Shown here: piece by piece, positions 7,415 to 18,377 of the stretch | How the letters are laid out: each line of letters starts with the position of its first letter | How positions within the stretch are numbered: the first letter of the stretch is position 1 | Assembly: GCA_017795045.1 (NCBI GenBank) | Contig: CP051244.1 | Span: forward strand, 2,130,446 to 2,194,445 | Length of the DNA stretch: 64,000 bases | Origin: Allomuricauda sp. | GTDB lineage: Bacteria > Bacteroidota > Bacteroidia > Flavobacteriales > Flavobacteriaceae | Reading direction: 5' to 3' | The notes under the pieces: generated by a model | What the model saw: only the letters and a program-made list of their open reading frames with translations | Databases searched by the model: none | Told to the model about the DNA's origin: nothing | Program-made: the position numbers and the translations under genes

Positions 7415-10400
7415 ATGACGATTATGAAAAACAGAACAAAAGGCCTTGTTGTCATTTTTTTGGTGCTTGGCAATCTTATGGCCTTTGCACAAAATATTAC
7501 CATTCAAGGGGTGATCACCGCAGAGGACGATGGTCTTCCGTTACCCGGGGCCAACGTAGTGGTGAAGGGTATGGCCATTGGTGCCTCCGCCAACTTTGAT
7601 GGAGAATATACCTTGGAAGTCCCGAGTGGGGATGTAACCTTGGTCTTCAGCTATCAGGGGTTTAGCTCCCAAGAGGTTCCGGTGGGCGGACAACGAACCA
7701 TCAATGTGGCCTTGAAAACGGATGTGAACGAATTGGACGAGGTGGTCATCATTGGTTATGGAAGCACGACCAAGAAAGATCTTACGGGGTCTATTGCCAC
7801 CATTAAATCCGAGGATTTGGAGTCGGTACGTTCCACTACCGCCGATGACTTTGTACAAGGAAGGGTCTCGGGACTGTTGTTGACCCAAACTTCGGGTCAA
7901 CCCGGGGGTGCCACTTCTGTCCGGATTCGAGGAAGTAGTTCCATCAATGCCAGTAATGAACCTTTATACGTAATCGATGGTTTTCCTGTGGACAACAACA
8001 GCGACAACCTTTCCGCTGGTGTGGCCGAGGGGCCTTCCATCAATGCCCTTTCTACCTTGAGTGCCAACGATATTGCCTCCATAGATGTGTTGAAGGATGC
8101 TTCCGCTACGGCCATTTATGGTTCCCGTGGGGCCAATGGGGTCATCATAATTACCACAAAGAGAGGATTGAACGGGGATGCCCAAATCAATTACGATACC
8201 TATTTAGGGGTCAGCGAGGTTATAAAAAAGCTGGATGTGCTCAATGCATCACAATTTGCATTTTACGTGAACGAGTCCAGGTACAATGGTTCGGGAGACC
8301 CTAGGTTTTATACAAACCCAACCTCTTTTGGAGTGGGTACCGATTGGCAGGATGAAATTTTTAGGACGGCCATTACCAAAAGCCACGACCTTTCTATAAA
8401 GGGAGGGAACCAAGATATCAAGTATGCTGTTTCCGGGTCGTATTTAGATCAGGAAGGAGTGGTTATTGAAACCGATTTTAAACGGTACAATTTTCGGGTA
8501 AACCTCGATTTTAAGGCTACGGAAAAATTGTCCATTGAGAACTCCTTGAGTTTGAACAGGACCAATTTCAATACGGCCAGGACCGAGACCACAGGAGGGG
8601 TGGAGGTTGCCAGTAGTGCCATAACAGGGGCATATCAATTCAATCCCCTGTTGCCTGTTTTTGATCCCGAAGGGAATTATACCAAAGGAAATTTCATTGT
8701 TCAGGACGATGGAACCTTTGTGAACGAAGTAAGCAACATTCAAGAACAGATTCCCAATTTCCCAAGCCCAGTGGCTTATCAAAATCTATCGGAAAGCAAG
8801 GGTAAGGCCACAAGGATATTGGACAATTTGGCCATTAAATGGGATGTGGCCAAAAATCTACAGTTGAAGACTACTTTAGGTGTGGATTTAAACATCAACG
8901 AACAGTTTTATTTTAGGACCGAGGAAATCGATTTTGGAAATTCACCAGGGGCTTTTGCGGCCCAAGCAAAGAATACGGCCACCAGCTATTTGGCAGAATC
9001 CACGTTGAATTACACTAATACCTTTAACAATAGACATCGTGTGAATGCCTTGGTAGGGGCTTCGTGGCAAGATTTCACCATTGAATCCCTTTCAGGGAAT
9101 GCCTTGGGATTCCCAACGGAAAATTTTGGTTCCAATAACTTGGGACTTGGATTGAACCCCGGGGTCAGTTCCAACATCATAGAATCCAGATTGATTTCCT
9201 ATTTTGGAAGGGTCAACTACATTTTGGACAACAAGTACATTTTTACGGCCACTTCGCGGGTTGATGGCTCCTCCAAATTTGGGGATGGCAATAAATATGG
9301 ATTTTTCCCATCAGGGGCTTTCGCATGGAATGTTTCGGAAGAAGATTTTCTTCAGGACTCCGGACTCTATCTAAAACTGCGTTTGGGGTACGGAATCATA
9401 GGTAATGAGTCCATTGCACCCTATTCCGCGCAATCCACATTCAAGCCTACCTATCATTCCTTTAATGATAATGAGGTGGTGGGGCAATTGCCCAGTACAC
9501 CGGCCAACAGTGCCCTTAAATGGGAGCGTACCGAACAATACAATATTGGTTTGGACCTCGGATTTTTCAATGACCGATTGGGATTCACTATTGACGGATA
9601 CCGAAAAAATACGGAAGATTTGTTGCTGAACCTCCAAGTACCCTCACAAACCGGATATATCCAAAGTGTGGTCAATGCCGGAAGTGTGCGTAACGAAGGA
9701 ATTGAATTGGGCATCAATGCACAAATGTTCAAGGGGAAGTTCAATTGGGACGTTAACCTGACCGGGGCCTATAATAAGAACAAGATTTTGGATTTGGCCG
9801 GCTTGGACAATATTCCAACAGGCTTTGGGATTCTGGGTATTAACAATTGGCAGTTGCTTGTGGAAGGTGGCGAGATCGGAGCATTCTACGGTTATGTTTC
9901 GGATGGCATCGTTCAATTGGATGACGACCCTGCAACCACCCCTAGGTTTGCAACCGACACCTTTACCCCCGGAGAGCGAAAGTATAAGGATTTAAATGGA
10001 GATGGTGTCATCGATGCCGATAATGACAGGACCTTCATCGGAAATCCCATTCCAGAATACACCTTTGGGATAAACAATACCATAACCTGGAAGAACTGGG
10101 ACCTTAACATTTTCATGCAAGGGGTGTACGGCAATGAAATAGCCAACTTCAACAGGATCAACCTTGAAAATTTAAATGGACAAGGTAACGTACTGTTGGA
10201 GGCTTTCTCAAACAGATGGACCCCGAACAACCCCAGCAATACCTACACTAGGGCCGCGGATGGTCCTCGGAACATTGTGTTTTCCGATCATTATGTAGAG
10301 GATGGCTCTTACTTAAGATTAAAATCGGCCACTTTGGGGTATTCCATACCGGGTAAATTTTTGTCCAGGATGAAAATCAACAAACTTAGATTTTATCTCA

Positions 10401-10552
10401 CGGGAAAGAACCTGTTCACCCTTACCGATTATAGCGGAGTGGACCCTGAAGTCAGCTTTGGAGGACAGAACAACAACCTTAGTGCAGGAGCGGATTTTGG
10501 GGGATATCCTACCTCAAGGACCTTTCTCTTGGGTCTTAACGTAAACTTTTAA
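7415..10552 (+). CDS. SusC-family TonB-dependent outer-membrane transporter
   Basis: A 1045-residue TonB-dependent importer. After a signal peptide (LVVIFLVLGNLMAFAQ) come a carboxypeptidase-regulatory-like domain (about residues 30-110), the TonB-box region ELDEVVIIGYGSTTKKDLTGSI, a plug domain with LYVIDGFPVDN and IYGSRGANGVIIITTK, and a large beta-barrel ending in LLGLNVNF. It lacks an STN signalling domain, which fits control by a cytoplasmic repressor rather than an anti-sigma factor. A second ATG at 7424 (MKNRTK) is an equally good start. With the adjacent SusD it should import mannose-rich oligosaccharides. Confidence 0.95.
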   Translation: MTIMKNRTKGLVVIFLVLGNLMAFAQNITIQGVITAEDDGLPLPGANVVVKGMAIGASANFDGEYTLEVPSGDVTLVFSYQGFSSQEVPVGGQRTINVALKTDVNELDEVVIIGYGSTTKKDLTGSIATIKSEDLESVRSTTADDFVQGRVSGLLLTQTSGQPGGATSVRIRGSSSINASNEPLYVIDGFPVDNNSDNLSAGVAEGPSINALSTLSANDIASIDVLKDASATAIYGSRGANGVIIITTKRGLNGDAQINYDTYLGVSEVIKKLDVLNASQFAFYVNESRYNGSGDPRFYTNPTSFGVGTDWQDEIFRTAITKSHDLSIKGGNQDIKYAVSGSYLDQEGVVIETDFKRYNFRVNLDFKATEKLSIENSLSLNRTNFNTARTETTGGVEVASSAITGAYQFNPLLPVFDPEGNYTKGNFIVQDDGTFVNEVSNIQEQIPNFPSPVAYQNLSESKGKATRILDNLAIKWDVAKNLQLKTTLGVDLNINEQFYFRTEEIDFGNSPGAFAAQAKNTATSYLAESTLNYTNTFNNRHRVNALVGASWQDFTIESLSGNALGFPTENFGSNNLGLGLNPGVSSNIIESRLISYFGRVNYILDNKYIFTATSRVDGSSKFGDGNKYGFFPSGAFAWNVSEEDFLQDSGLYLKLRLGYGIIGNESIAPYSAQSTFKPTYHSFNDNEVVGQLPSTPANSALKWERTEQYNIGLDLGFFNDRLGFTIDGYRKNTEDLLLNLQVPSQTGYIQSVVNAGSVRNEGIELGINAQMFKGKFNWDVNLTGAYNKNKILDLAGLDNIPTGFGILGINNWQLLVEGGEIGAFYGYVSDGIVQLDDDPATTPRFATDTFTPGERKYKDLNGDGVIDADNDRTFIGNPIPEYTFGINNTITWKNWDLNIFMQGVYGNEIANFNRINLENLNGQGNVLLEAFSNRWTPNNPSNTYTRAADGPRNIVFSDHYVEDGSYLRLKSATLGYSIPGKFLSRMKINKLRFYLTGKNLFTLTDYSGVDPEVSFGGQNNNLSAGADFGGYPTSRTFLLGLNVNF

Positions 10553-10563
10553 AAGTCAAAATC

Positions 10564-12063
10564 ATGAAACAATTCAAAAAATATAGAATGTACTTCGCTG
10601 CCCTGATTTTGATCTTGGGTTGTGAAAGTGCCTTGGAAGAGGAAGTGAAGACCTTTTATACCGAGGATACATTTTACCAAACAGAGCAGGACGTCAAATT
10701 GGCCATTAATGGGATTTATGGACATTTGGGGGCCACTTTTGATGAAACATTGAACGCCAAGGGGCTATATTTTGCCAACTATTGGACGGCGAATGCTTTG
10801 CTGTCGGATGAAGGGGAAACCAGTTTCAATAGAGGGGATGGATACAACCAGCTCTCTGCAATGGCCCATACACCAGAGAATACCATAGCATTGGAAATTT
10901 GGTCCAATCTTTACTTGGGCATCAACGCGGCCAACATGGCCATCGTTAATATCCCGGACGTTGAGATGGATGGGGATACCAAAGATGATTTGTTGGGCGA
11001 AGCCCATTTCTTGAGAGGACTTCTCTATTTTGAATTGGTGCGTTTCTTTGGCGATGTACCGTTGCAATTGGAACCCCAAAAAGTATTTACTTCAAGTGCT
11101 TTCTTGGGTAGGGCATCCGTTTCCGAAGTCTACACCCAGATTTTTGAAGATCTGTCCATAGCAGAAAGCAGCCTTCCCTCCGAACAGATTGGGGTGGACA
11201 ATGGTCGGCCCACCAGCTGGTCGGCCAAGGCTTATATGGCAAAAGCAGCACTTCAGCAAGGGGAAAACCTTCAATTGGCAAAAAGTAAGCTGGAAGAAAT
11301 CATGACCAGTGGACGTTTTGAGCTTTGGGAGGACTACGCGGACGTTTTCAAAATTGCCAACAATAATGGCAAGGAAGTCTTGTTTGCCATAAGCTTTTTG
11401 GAGGGTACGGATTTGTTCACCACCCTGTGGGAAGGTGGACATTTGGTCTACAGGACACTCCCAGGCGGGGTATATGGCGGTAGGCCCAATGGTGGAGGCT
11501 TGGAGATACCTACCATGGCCCTGTACAATTCCTTTGATGATGAGGATAGAAGAAAAGAAGTGACTTTTATGACCGAAGATGTCATCAACGGGGAGTTGGT
11601 GGAATTTGATGCGCCCCATATCGTAAAATATTGGGACCGGGTAGCCGAGCCTCTGGTGAACAATACGGCCAATGACCTTCAGCTCATCCGTTATGCGGAC
11701 ATATTACTTATGTATGCCGAAGTGTTGAATGAGCAGAACAATGGAAGCACTCCCGCTGCATTGGATGCCATCAATGAAGTGCGGAAAAGGGCAAGATTTG
11801 CCGATGGGGTGGAGCGCAATATTCTTCCAGATTTATCCGCAATGGGATACGAAGCTTTCAAAGAAGCCATACTGGAAGAACGAAAAAAAGAACTTACGTG
11901 GGAAGGCCATCGTTGGTTCGATTTGGTTCGATTTGGCAAACTGGAAGAAAAGGTTACCGAGGCCAAGCCCGGGGTTCCCGTGGCAGCAAGACATAACCTG
12001 CTTCCCATACCCCAAAGAGAAAGGGATATTAACCAAAACCTGACACAGAACACAGGCTATTGA
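10564..12063 (+). CDS. SusD/RagB-family surface lipoprotein
   Basis: A 499-residue lipoprotein (LILILGC lipobox, then ESALEEEV). It has the SusD layout: an early FYTEDTFYQTEQDVKLAINGIY segment, TPR-like helices with EAHFLRGLLYFELVRFFGDVPL, and the C-terminal QLIRYADILLMYAEVLNE and HRWFDLVRFGKL signatures. It caps the partner SusC barrel and captures glycan at the cell surface. It follows susC by 11 bases and is almost directly followed by the GH92 gene (stop at 12063, next ATG at 12065). Confidence 0.95.
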   Translation: MKQFKKYRMYFAALILILGCESALEEEVKTFYTEDTFYQTEQDVKLAINGIYGHLGATFDETLNAKGLYFANYWTANALLSDEGETSFNRGDGYNQLSAMAHTPENTIALEIWSNLYLGINAANMAIVNIPDVEMDGDTKDDLLGEAHFLRGLLYFELVRFFGDVPLQLEPQKVFTSSAFLGRASVSEVYTQIFEDLSIAESSLPSEQIGVDNGRPTSWSAKAYMAKAALQQGENLQLAKSKLEEIMTSGRFELWEDYADVFKIANNNGKEVLFAISFLEGTDLFTTLWEGGHLVYRTLPGGVYGGRPNGGGLEIPTMALYNSFDDEDRRKEVTFMTEDVINGELVEFDAPHIVKYWDRVAEPLVNNTANDLQLIRYADILLMYAEVLNEQNNGSTPAALDAINEVRKRARFADGVERNILPDLSAMGYEAFKEAILEERKKELTWEGHRWFDLVRFGKLEEKVTEAKPGVPVAARHNLLPIPQRERDINQNLTQNTGY

Positions 12064-12064
12064 T

Positions 12065-14842
12065 ATGAACAACACTTTTTTTAAGGCCCTTAAGGTAGTT
12101 TGCATAATGTTGGTGACCTTGGGTGGTTTTTCGGGCTGGGCGTCTGAAAACATTGCCAAGCAAGCCACTGTGAGAGTCTCATCCCAGTTGGAAGGAAATG
12201 AAGCCTCTAATTTAATTGATGGATTGATCCGCTTGGATGGGCAGGGCGAATGGGCCTGCATCGGGGAGCGCAAGGCATGGGGAGCCAATACATTACCTTG
12301 GCTGCAAATGGATTGGGACGGACCACGGAGCATCAACAGCATTGTCATTTATGATCGTCCCGGTTTGGAGGAACACACCGCTGGAGGCGTTTTAAGGTTC
12401 AGCGATGGTTCCCTGATTCGCGTAAACACCATTCCCAACAATGGCGATGCCAAGAAAGTGGAGTTCCCAACAAAAACAGTGGAATGGGTGCGCTTTGAGG
12501 TCACCGATGGGGAAGGGCTACATCTAGGTCTATCCGAAATGGAAGTGTTTGCCTCACCCACTGATAGTACAAACCCATTGCATTGGGTGAATCCGTTTGT
12601 GGAGTCGGCCAAAGGCCGGTATTTTTTCTTCACTCCCGGTGCAAACCCCATGGGAATGGTAGCTGCGGCACCCGTGACCCGCAATAAAAATCAATATGGT
12701 GGAGGGTACAGTTACAATTCCACGGAAGTATTGGGTTTCGGACAGATTCACGGTTGGTGCCTTTCTGGAATACAGATCATGCCCACGTTGGGGAATATAG
12801 ACCCTACCTTGGGAGATCAAGGTTGGAAATCCAGTTTTAGCCATGACGATGAAGTGGCCATGCCGGGATATCAACGTCTGTATCTAAAAAAACATCATGT
12901 TTGGACAGAACTGACCAGTACCAAGCGTACTACCCTATATCGCTTTACATATACCCAAGCGGACAAGGCCAGTATATTGACCAATCTGGGAGGGTATTTG
13001 GGAAATTCAACCATGATCAATGCAGATGTCCGTAAAGTCAGCCAAAATGAACTGGAAGGTTCCTTTGATTCAGCTGGCAGGTTTTGGGGCGGACCGGAGA
13101 AGGTCAAAGTGTTTTTTGTTATCCAGTTTGATAAACCTTTCCAGAACTTGGACGGATGGAAAGATAAGGAGAGATTCAGCGATATTACCACTATAAAAGG
13201 CTCCGATACCATGACCCGTAGGGATTCGGTCGTTTTTGCTGGAATCACCCAGAGTTATTGGAATGCGCCCACTACCGGTGTTGCTGCTACCTATGATGTA
13301 AATGCAGGTGACGAGGTTCAGATGAAAGTGGCCATTTCGTACACCTCCGTGGAAAACGCCCGTAAAAATCTTCAAACCGAAGCACCCCATTGGGACTTTG
13401 ACCGCTATAAGGAAGATACTTTCAACATATGGGAAGAGCAGTTGGGAAAGATTGAGGTCAAGGGAGGAACAGAACAACAACGGATAAAATTCTACACAGA
13501 CCTATGGCACATTTTGTTGGGAAGAAGGATCCTGAACGATGTCAGCGGGGATTATCCCGATTATACCCAGGGAGAGCGCCAAGGAACCTTCACAAAAGCC
13601 AACCTGAAAGTAAGAACGTTACCCAAGGATAAGGATGGCAAGTCAAGGTTCAACATGTACAATTTTGATGCACTTTGGCTTACCCAATGGAACCTGAACA
13701 TTGTTTGGGGGTTGGCTTGGCCGGAAATTTTGGATGATTTCTCGGCTTCCTTGGTACAATATGCCGATAATGGCGGACTGTTGCCCAGAGGTGCCATAGC
13801 AGGCGGATATTCCTATATCATGACAGGAAACCCGGCAACGAATATGTTGGTGAGCACCTACATGAAGGATTTGATGACAAAAACAAATCCCAAACATGCC
13901 TTCCAAGTGATGAAACGCAATCACATGCCCGGTGGTATGATGAGCGATTCCGCAGAGGACCTTGAGTTTTATATGGCCAATGGATACTGCCCCGATAATG
14001 CCGGAAAGACCCTGGAGTGGGCTTTTCAGGATTGGTCGCTTTCCCAAATGGCAAAGAAGATGGGGAAGACAAAGGATTATGCTTATTTTTCAAAAAGAGC
14101 TGAAGGGTGGTCCAAATTGTTCCATCCCGACTTAAAGCTGGTATTGCCCAAAGACCGATTGGGGAATTGGCTTCATACGGATTTGCTATCCGGTCAGGGT
14201 TGGGTAGAGTCCAACGCGTGGCAAGGAACCTGGTCGGTGTCCCACGGTATTACGGAATTGTCTAAGCTTATGGGTGGAAACGATGTATTATCGGACAAAC
14301 TCAACTTTGCTTTTGAGCAAGCAGCTCCCCAGGATTTTGTATTTGGATATTCGGATGGATATGTCAGTTATGCCAACCAGCCGGGCTGTTCCAACGCCCA
14401 TGTCTTTAATCATGTGCAAAAACCATGGCTTACACAATATTGGGTGAGAAGGGTGAACGAACAGGCTTACGGTGCCACGACCGTGGACCAAGGCTATGGT
14501 GGACACGATGAGGACCAAGGCCAGATGAGTGGCGTAAGTGCGTTGATGTCCATGGGACTTTTTAGCTTGACGGGGAACAATTCCATCACCCCCAAATATG
14601 AAATTACCAGTCCGGTTTTTGACGAGATAACCATAAAACTCAACCCAACCTATTATGAAGGAAAAGAGTTTACCATCAAAACCTTGGACAACAGTAAAGA
14701 GAACAGTTATATCCAAAAGGCAAGGTTGAACAATGAGCCGCTCCAAACATTTTGGTTTACCCATGATGTTTTTCAAAAGGGAGGGGAGCTTATCCTGCAA
14801 CTTGGGCCTGAACCCAATACCAATTGGGGAATTCAAGATTGA
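12065..14842 (+). CDS. GH92 family alpha-mannosidase with N-terminal discoidin-like domain
   Basis: A 925-residue exported exo-alpha-mannosidase candidate. After the signal peptide, residues about 30-160 form an F5/8-type C (discoidin) domain (KQATVRVSSQLEGNEASNLIDG to LGLSEMEVF). The GH92 N-terminal beta-sandwich and catalytic (alpha/alpha)6 region follow. Signatures include VNPFVESAKGRYFFFTPGANPMGM, GGYSYIMTGNPATNMLVS and GGHDEDQGQMSG (residues 812-822), the last containing the acidic residues that act as base and bind calcium in this family. GH92 enzymes are Ca-dependent inverting alpha-mannosidases. Linkage cannot be read from sequence. This gene gives the locus its probable alpha-mannan or mannosyl-glycan substrate. 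Confidence 0.9.
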   Translation: MNNTFFKALKVVCIMLVTLGGFSGWASENIAKQATVRVSSQLEGNEASNLIDGLIRLDGQGEWACIGERKAWGANTLPWLQMDWDGPRSINSIVIYDRPGLEEHTAGGVLRFSDGSLIRVNTIPNNGDAKKVEFPTKTVEWVRFEVTDGEGLHLGLSEMEVFASPTDSTNPLHWVNPFVESAKGRYFFFTPGANPMGMVAAAPVTRNKNQYGGGYSYNSTEVLGFGQIHGWCLSGIQIMPTLGNIDPTLGDQGWKSSFSHDDEVAMPGYQRLYLKKHHVWTELTSTKRTTLYRFTYTQADKASILTNLGGYLGNSTMINADVRKVSQNELEGSFDSAGRFWGGPEKVKVFFVIQFDKPFQNLDGWKDKERFSDITTIKGSDTMTRRDSVVFAGITQSYWNAPTTGVAATYDVNAGDEVQMKVAISYTSVENARKNLQTEAPHWDFDRYKEDTFNIWEEQLGKIEVKGGTEQQRIKFYTDLWHILLGRRILNDVSGDYPDYTQGERQGTFTKANLKVRTLPKDKDGKSRFNMYNFDALWLTQWNLNIVWGLAWPEILDDFSASLVQYADNGGLLPRGAIAGGYSYIMTGNPATNMLVSTYMKDLMTKTNPKHAFQVMKRNHMPGGMMSDSAEDLEFYMANGYCPDNAGKTLEWAFQDWSLSQMAKKMGKTKDYAYFSKRAEGWSKLFHPDLKLVLPKDRLGNWLHTDLLSGQGWVESNAWQGTWSVSHGITELSKLMGGNDVLSDKLNFAFEQAAPQDFVFGYSDGYVSYANQPGCSNAHVFNHVQKPWLTQYWVRRVNEQAYGATTVDQGYGGHDEDQGQMSGVSALMSMGLFSLTGNNSITPKYEITSPVFDEITIKLNPTYYEGKEFTIKTLDNSKENSYIQKARLNNEPLQTFWFTHDVFQKGGELILQLGPEPNTNWGIQD

Positions 14843-14886
14843 ACGTATAGCAAAAAGGAACCTTCCATCAACAGAAGGAGTCAGCA

Positions 14887-17800
14887 ATGAAAAAAGGGAT
14901 TGTAACATCTGGGATTTGGTCTTTTGTACTCTTGATTTTGGGTGCGTCGTGCACGGAGGGTACAAAGCGGGGGGAATACCTCTTCCAGCCAGTGGCGGCC
15001 AAAGCCTCTGGGATCCATTTTTCCAATGACCTTCCCTTGGATGACGATTTGAATATCCTCAACTACATCTACTACTTCAATGGTGGAGGTGTTGCGGTGG
15101 GCGATATCAACAATGACGGATGGGACGATCTTTTTTTAACGGGAAACCAAGTTTCCAACAAATTATACCTGAACCAAGGCAATCTAAGGTTCAAGGATAT
15201 CACCGAAGAAGCAGGTCTGGAGTCCAAAGGATGGTCTTCTGGAGTGAGCATGGTGGATATCAATACAGATGGTTGGTTGGATATTTATGTTTCCCGATCT
15301 GGACATTTAGATCCAGAACAACGAAAAAATCTGCTTTACATCAACCAAGGTGATGGAACCTTCGAGGAAATGGCCCAGGAATATGGGTTGGCAGATGCTT
15401 CGTATTCCACACAATCCGCTTTTTTGGATTATGACAAGGATGGTGATTTGGACATGTACCTGCTCAACCATATGCACCAAATGACCGGGATGAACAATCC
15501 TGTGCCACGAAAACTGAATGGGGAATCCGAAAGCAATGACAAACTGTACCGCAACGATGGTGTTGGTCCATTGGGGCACCCGGTCTTTACGGATGTTTCT
15601 GATGAAGCCGGTATTACGATTGAAGGGTTTGGTCTTGGGGTAGGGGTAAGTGACCTTGATCAAGATGGGTATCCGGATATTTACGTGTCCAACGATTTTA
15701 TTTCCAATGATATCCTATATATCAACCAAGGGGACGGAACTTTTAAGGACAGATCCAAGGAGCTTCTCAATCACCAAAGCCATAATGGTATGGGCAATGA
15801 CATTGCCGATATCAACAATGACGGTCTTACCGATGTTTTGGTATTGGATATGCTGCCTTCGGATAATCGTCGTAGGAAACTGATGCTGAACAAACCCAAC
15901 CACAACCTTTTTGAATTCAGCAAAAGTGTAGGCTATCAACCCCAATATATGCGGAACACCTTCCAATTGAACAATGGAAGCCAAGCCCCGTTCAGTGAGG
16001 TGGGCCAACTTATGGGTATTAGCAGTACGGACTGGAGTTGGGGTGGATTGATGGCTGATTATGACCGCGATGGTCTAAAGGATATGTTCATCACCACGGG
16101 CTACCTCAAGGATATGACCGATTTAGATTTCATCGTGTATCGTAGAAAACAGTTCAAGTTTAGGACTAGGGAGGAAGCGGACAGTATATACTTGGCCAGT
16201 ATCAACAGACTGCCCGAGGTAAAGCTCCAAAACTATTTTTATAAGAACAATGGCGGGTTGAAGTTCATGAACACTTCATCTACATGGGCCCCTGAATCCC
16301 CTGGTTTTTCAAATGGGGCGGTGTACGCAGATCTGGACAATGATGGAGACCTTGACATTGTCACCAACAACATTAATGAGAAGGGCAGTGTACTGGAGAA
16401 CACCTCTTCCCATAATGGAGGACATTCCCTAAAACTCAATTTTAAAGGTCCAAAGACCAATCCAAATGGGATAGGGGCAAAAGTATGGGCCTATGCCGGG
16501 AGTACGGTTCAGTTTTCAGAGAACTATACCACCAGAGGGTTTCAATCCAGCGTGGCACCCTCACTGTATTTTGCATTTCCGGAAAATCAAAAAATGGACA
16601 GCCTTATCGTGGTTTGGCCAGATGGAAAAGGAAAGACCTATTCCAATGGTGGGATGGACACTACATTGACACTAGAGTATTCCGATGCTTCTGAGGTGTC
16701 TGAGCGGATTCGTACGGTCGAAAAAAATCAAATGTTTTCCAAGGTTGATAAGATGATTCCTTTTGAACATCAGGAAATCCCTTTTTCTGATTTTGATATA
16801 GAACCGCTCATTCCACAAAAATTTTCCAGCAATGGACCTTCCCTTGCAGTTGCCGATGCCAATGGTGATGGTCTGGATGACCTTTTCATTGGAGGCTCGC
16901 ATGGTTTTTCAGGTCAGCTGTATATCCAACGCAAAGATGGCCGCTTTGAAAATAAAACCTTTGAAAGTAAAGCAGGGCATGAAGATGTTGGGGCCATATG
17001 GTTTGATGCGGACGGCGATGGGGACAATGACTTATATGTGGTCAGTGGAGGGTCGGAATTCTCACTGATGAAGCCAGGACATTATCAGGATAGATTGTAT
17101 ATAAATGATGGTCAGGGGAATTTAACCATGGCCGAGGATGCTTTGCCCAACATGAACACGAGTGGGGGCAGTGTGATTGCTTCGGACTATGATCAAGATG
17201 GGGATTTAGATCTTTTTGTAGGTGGAATGGTTGTTCCCGAAAGCTATGGGGTGGCCCCCAAAAGCTATGTGTTGGAAAACAACCAAGGGAGGTTCACCGA
17301 TGTCACCCGCTCAAAATTGGGTGAACAGGAATTGGGAATGGTTTCCGCAGCCCTTTGGACCGATGTGGACAATGATGGTTGGGTAGATTTAGTGGTTGTG
17401 GGGAAATGGATGCCGGTAACCCTGTACAAAAATCAAAAAGGAAGTTTTGAAAAAGTTGTATTGCCCAATTCATCGGGTTGGTGGAACAGCATCAATGGTG
17501 GGGATTTTGACAATGACGGGGATATGGACTATATCGTCGGGAACCAAGGAACCAATAGCGTGTATAGGGCATCAGGGGAATATCCCATGGAGCTGCATGT
17601 TGGGGATTTTGACAAGGATGGCAGAGTGGACCCCTTGATCACGCAATATGGTCTAAGTCCCGATGGGGCTATGATGAGCTACCCGCTGGCATCAAGGGAT
17701 TTATTGGCAGAACAAATGGTTTCCATTAAAAGTAGATATAAAAATTATCGTTCCTATGCCGATGTCCAGATTGAGGATCTCCTTTTGAACAATATGGCCG

Positions 17801-18372
17801 ATAACCCTATCAAGAGAACCGTGGAAAATTTGGAGAGCCTATATATTGAAAACAAAGGAGGGGGCAAGTTCAATGTAAAGCCCTTGCCCATGGAGGCCCA
17901 ATGGGCGCCAATTATGGGCACTACCATCACAGATGTGGACTTGGATGGGAACTTGGACGTCATCCTTATAGGCAATTTTTACGAGTACGAAGTGGGCTAT
18001 GGACAGAACGATGCCTTTTTGGGACTTGTCCTAAAAGGGGATGGTACGGGAAACTTCAAACCAAAAAATCAAAAAAATACCGGCTTTATGGTCAATGGAA
18101 ATGCCCGCGCTTTGGTCCGGGTACTGGGGAAAGAGGGGGAACTGTTGGTTTCTTCCATCAATAATGATAGCCTTAGTGTACACCACAACAATCAAGGTTT
18201 GGGAAATGTGATAATGGTCCCGCAAGATGCGCAATCGGGCATCATCACCTTGGAAAATGGTAAACAACGAAAAATGGAATTCTATAATGGCGAGGGGTAT
18301 TTGTCCCAATCCACCAGAAAGGTGCAATTGCCCAAGAATGCCAACATTAAGTTTAACACAAAACAGAAGTAA
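14887..18372 (+). CDS. FG-GAP/VCBS repeat lipoprotein with ASPIC/UnbV-like domain
   Basis: An 1161-residue lipoprotein (LLILGASC). It carries about fourteen calcium-loop repeats of the form DxNxDGxxDxxxxx (for example DINNDGWDDLFLTG, DYDKDGDLDMYLL, DFDNDGDMDYIVG) arranged as two propeller-like halves. An ASPIC/UnbV-type segment (NPNGIGAKVWAYAGSTVQFSE to VVWPDGKGK) separates them near residues 510-600. Such CRTAC1-like proteins are common beside SusCD pairs in marine Bacteroidetes and are thought to bind glycan or stabilise surface complexes; none of this shows enzymatic activity. It lies six bases before the kinase-isomerase gene. Confidence 0.85.
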   Translation: MKKGIVTSGIWSFVLLILGASCTEGTKRGEYLFQPVAAKASGIHFSNDLPLDDDLNILNYIYYFNGGGVAVGDINNDGWDDLFLTGNQVSNKLYLNQGNLRFKDITEEAGLESKGWSSGVSMVDINTDGWLDIYVSRSGHLDPEQRKNLLYINQGDGTFEEMAQEYGLADASYSTQSAFLDYDKDGDLDMYLLNHMHQMTGMNNPVPRKLNGESESNDKLYRNDGVGPLGHPVFTDVSDEAGITIEGFGLGVGVSDLDQDGYPDIYVSNDFISNDILYINQGDGTFKDRSKELLNHQSHNGMGNDIADINNDGLTDVLVLDMLPSDNRRRKLMLNKPNHNLFEFSKSVGYQPQYMRNTFQLNNGSQAPFSEVGQLMGISSTDWSWGGLMADYDRDGLKDMFITTGYLKDMTDLDFIVYRRKQFKFRTREEADSIYLASINRLPEVKLQNYFYKNNGGLKFMNTSSTWAPESPGFSNGAVYADLDNDGDLDIVTNNINEKGSVLENTSSHNGGHSLKLNFKGPKTNPNGIGAKVWAYAGSTVQFSENYTTRGFQSSVAPSLYFAFPENQKMDSLIVVWPDGKGKTYSNGGMDTTLTLEYSDASEVSERIRTVEKNQMFSKVDKMIPFEHQEIPFSDFDIEPLIPQKFSSNGPSLAVADANGDGLDDLFIGGSHGFSGQLYIQRKDGRFENKTFESKAGHEDVGAIWFDADGDGDNDLYVVSGGSEFSLMKPGHYQDRLYINDGQGNLTMAEDALPNMNTSGGSVIASDYDQDGDLDLFVGGMVVPESYGVAPKSYVLENNQGRFTDVTRSKLGEQELGMVSAALWTDVDNDGWVDLVVVGKWMPVTLYKNQKGSFEKVVLPNSSGWWNSINGGDFDNDGDMDYIVGNQGTNSVYRASGEYPMELHVGDFDKDGRVDPLITQYGLSPDGAMMSYPLASRDLLAEQMVSIKSRYKNYRSYADVQIEDLLLNNMADNPIKRTVENLESLYIENKGGGKFNVKPLPMEAQWAPIMGTTITDVDLDGNLDVILIGNFYEYEVGYGQNDAFLGLVLKGDGTGNFKPKNQKNTGFMVNGNARALVRVLGKEGELLVSSINNDSLSVHHNNQGLGNVIMVPQDAQSGIITLENGKQRKMEFYNGEGYLSQSTRKVQLPKNANIKFNTKQK

Positions 18373-18377
18373 AGTCC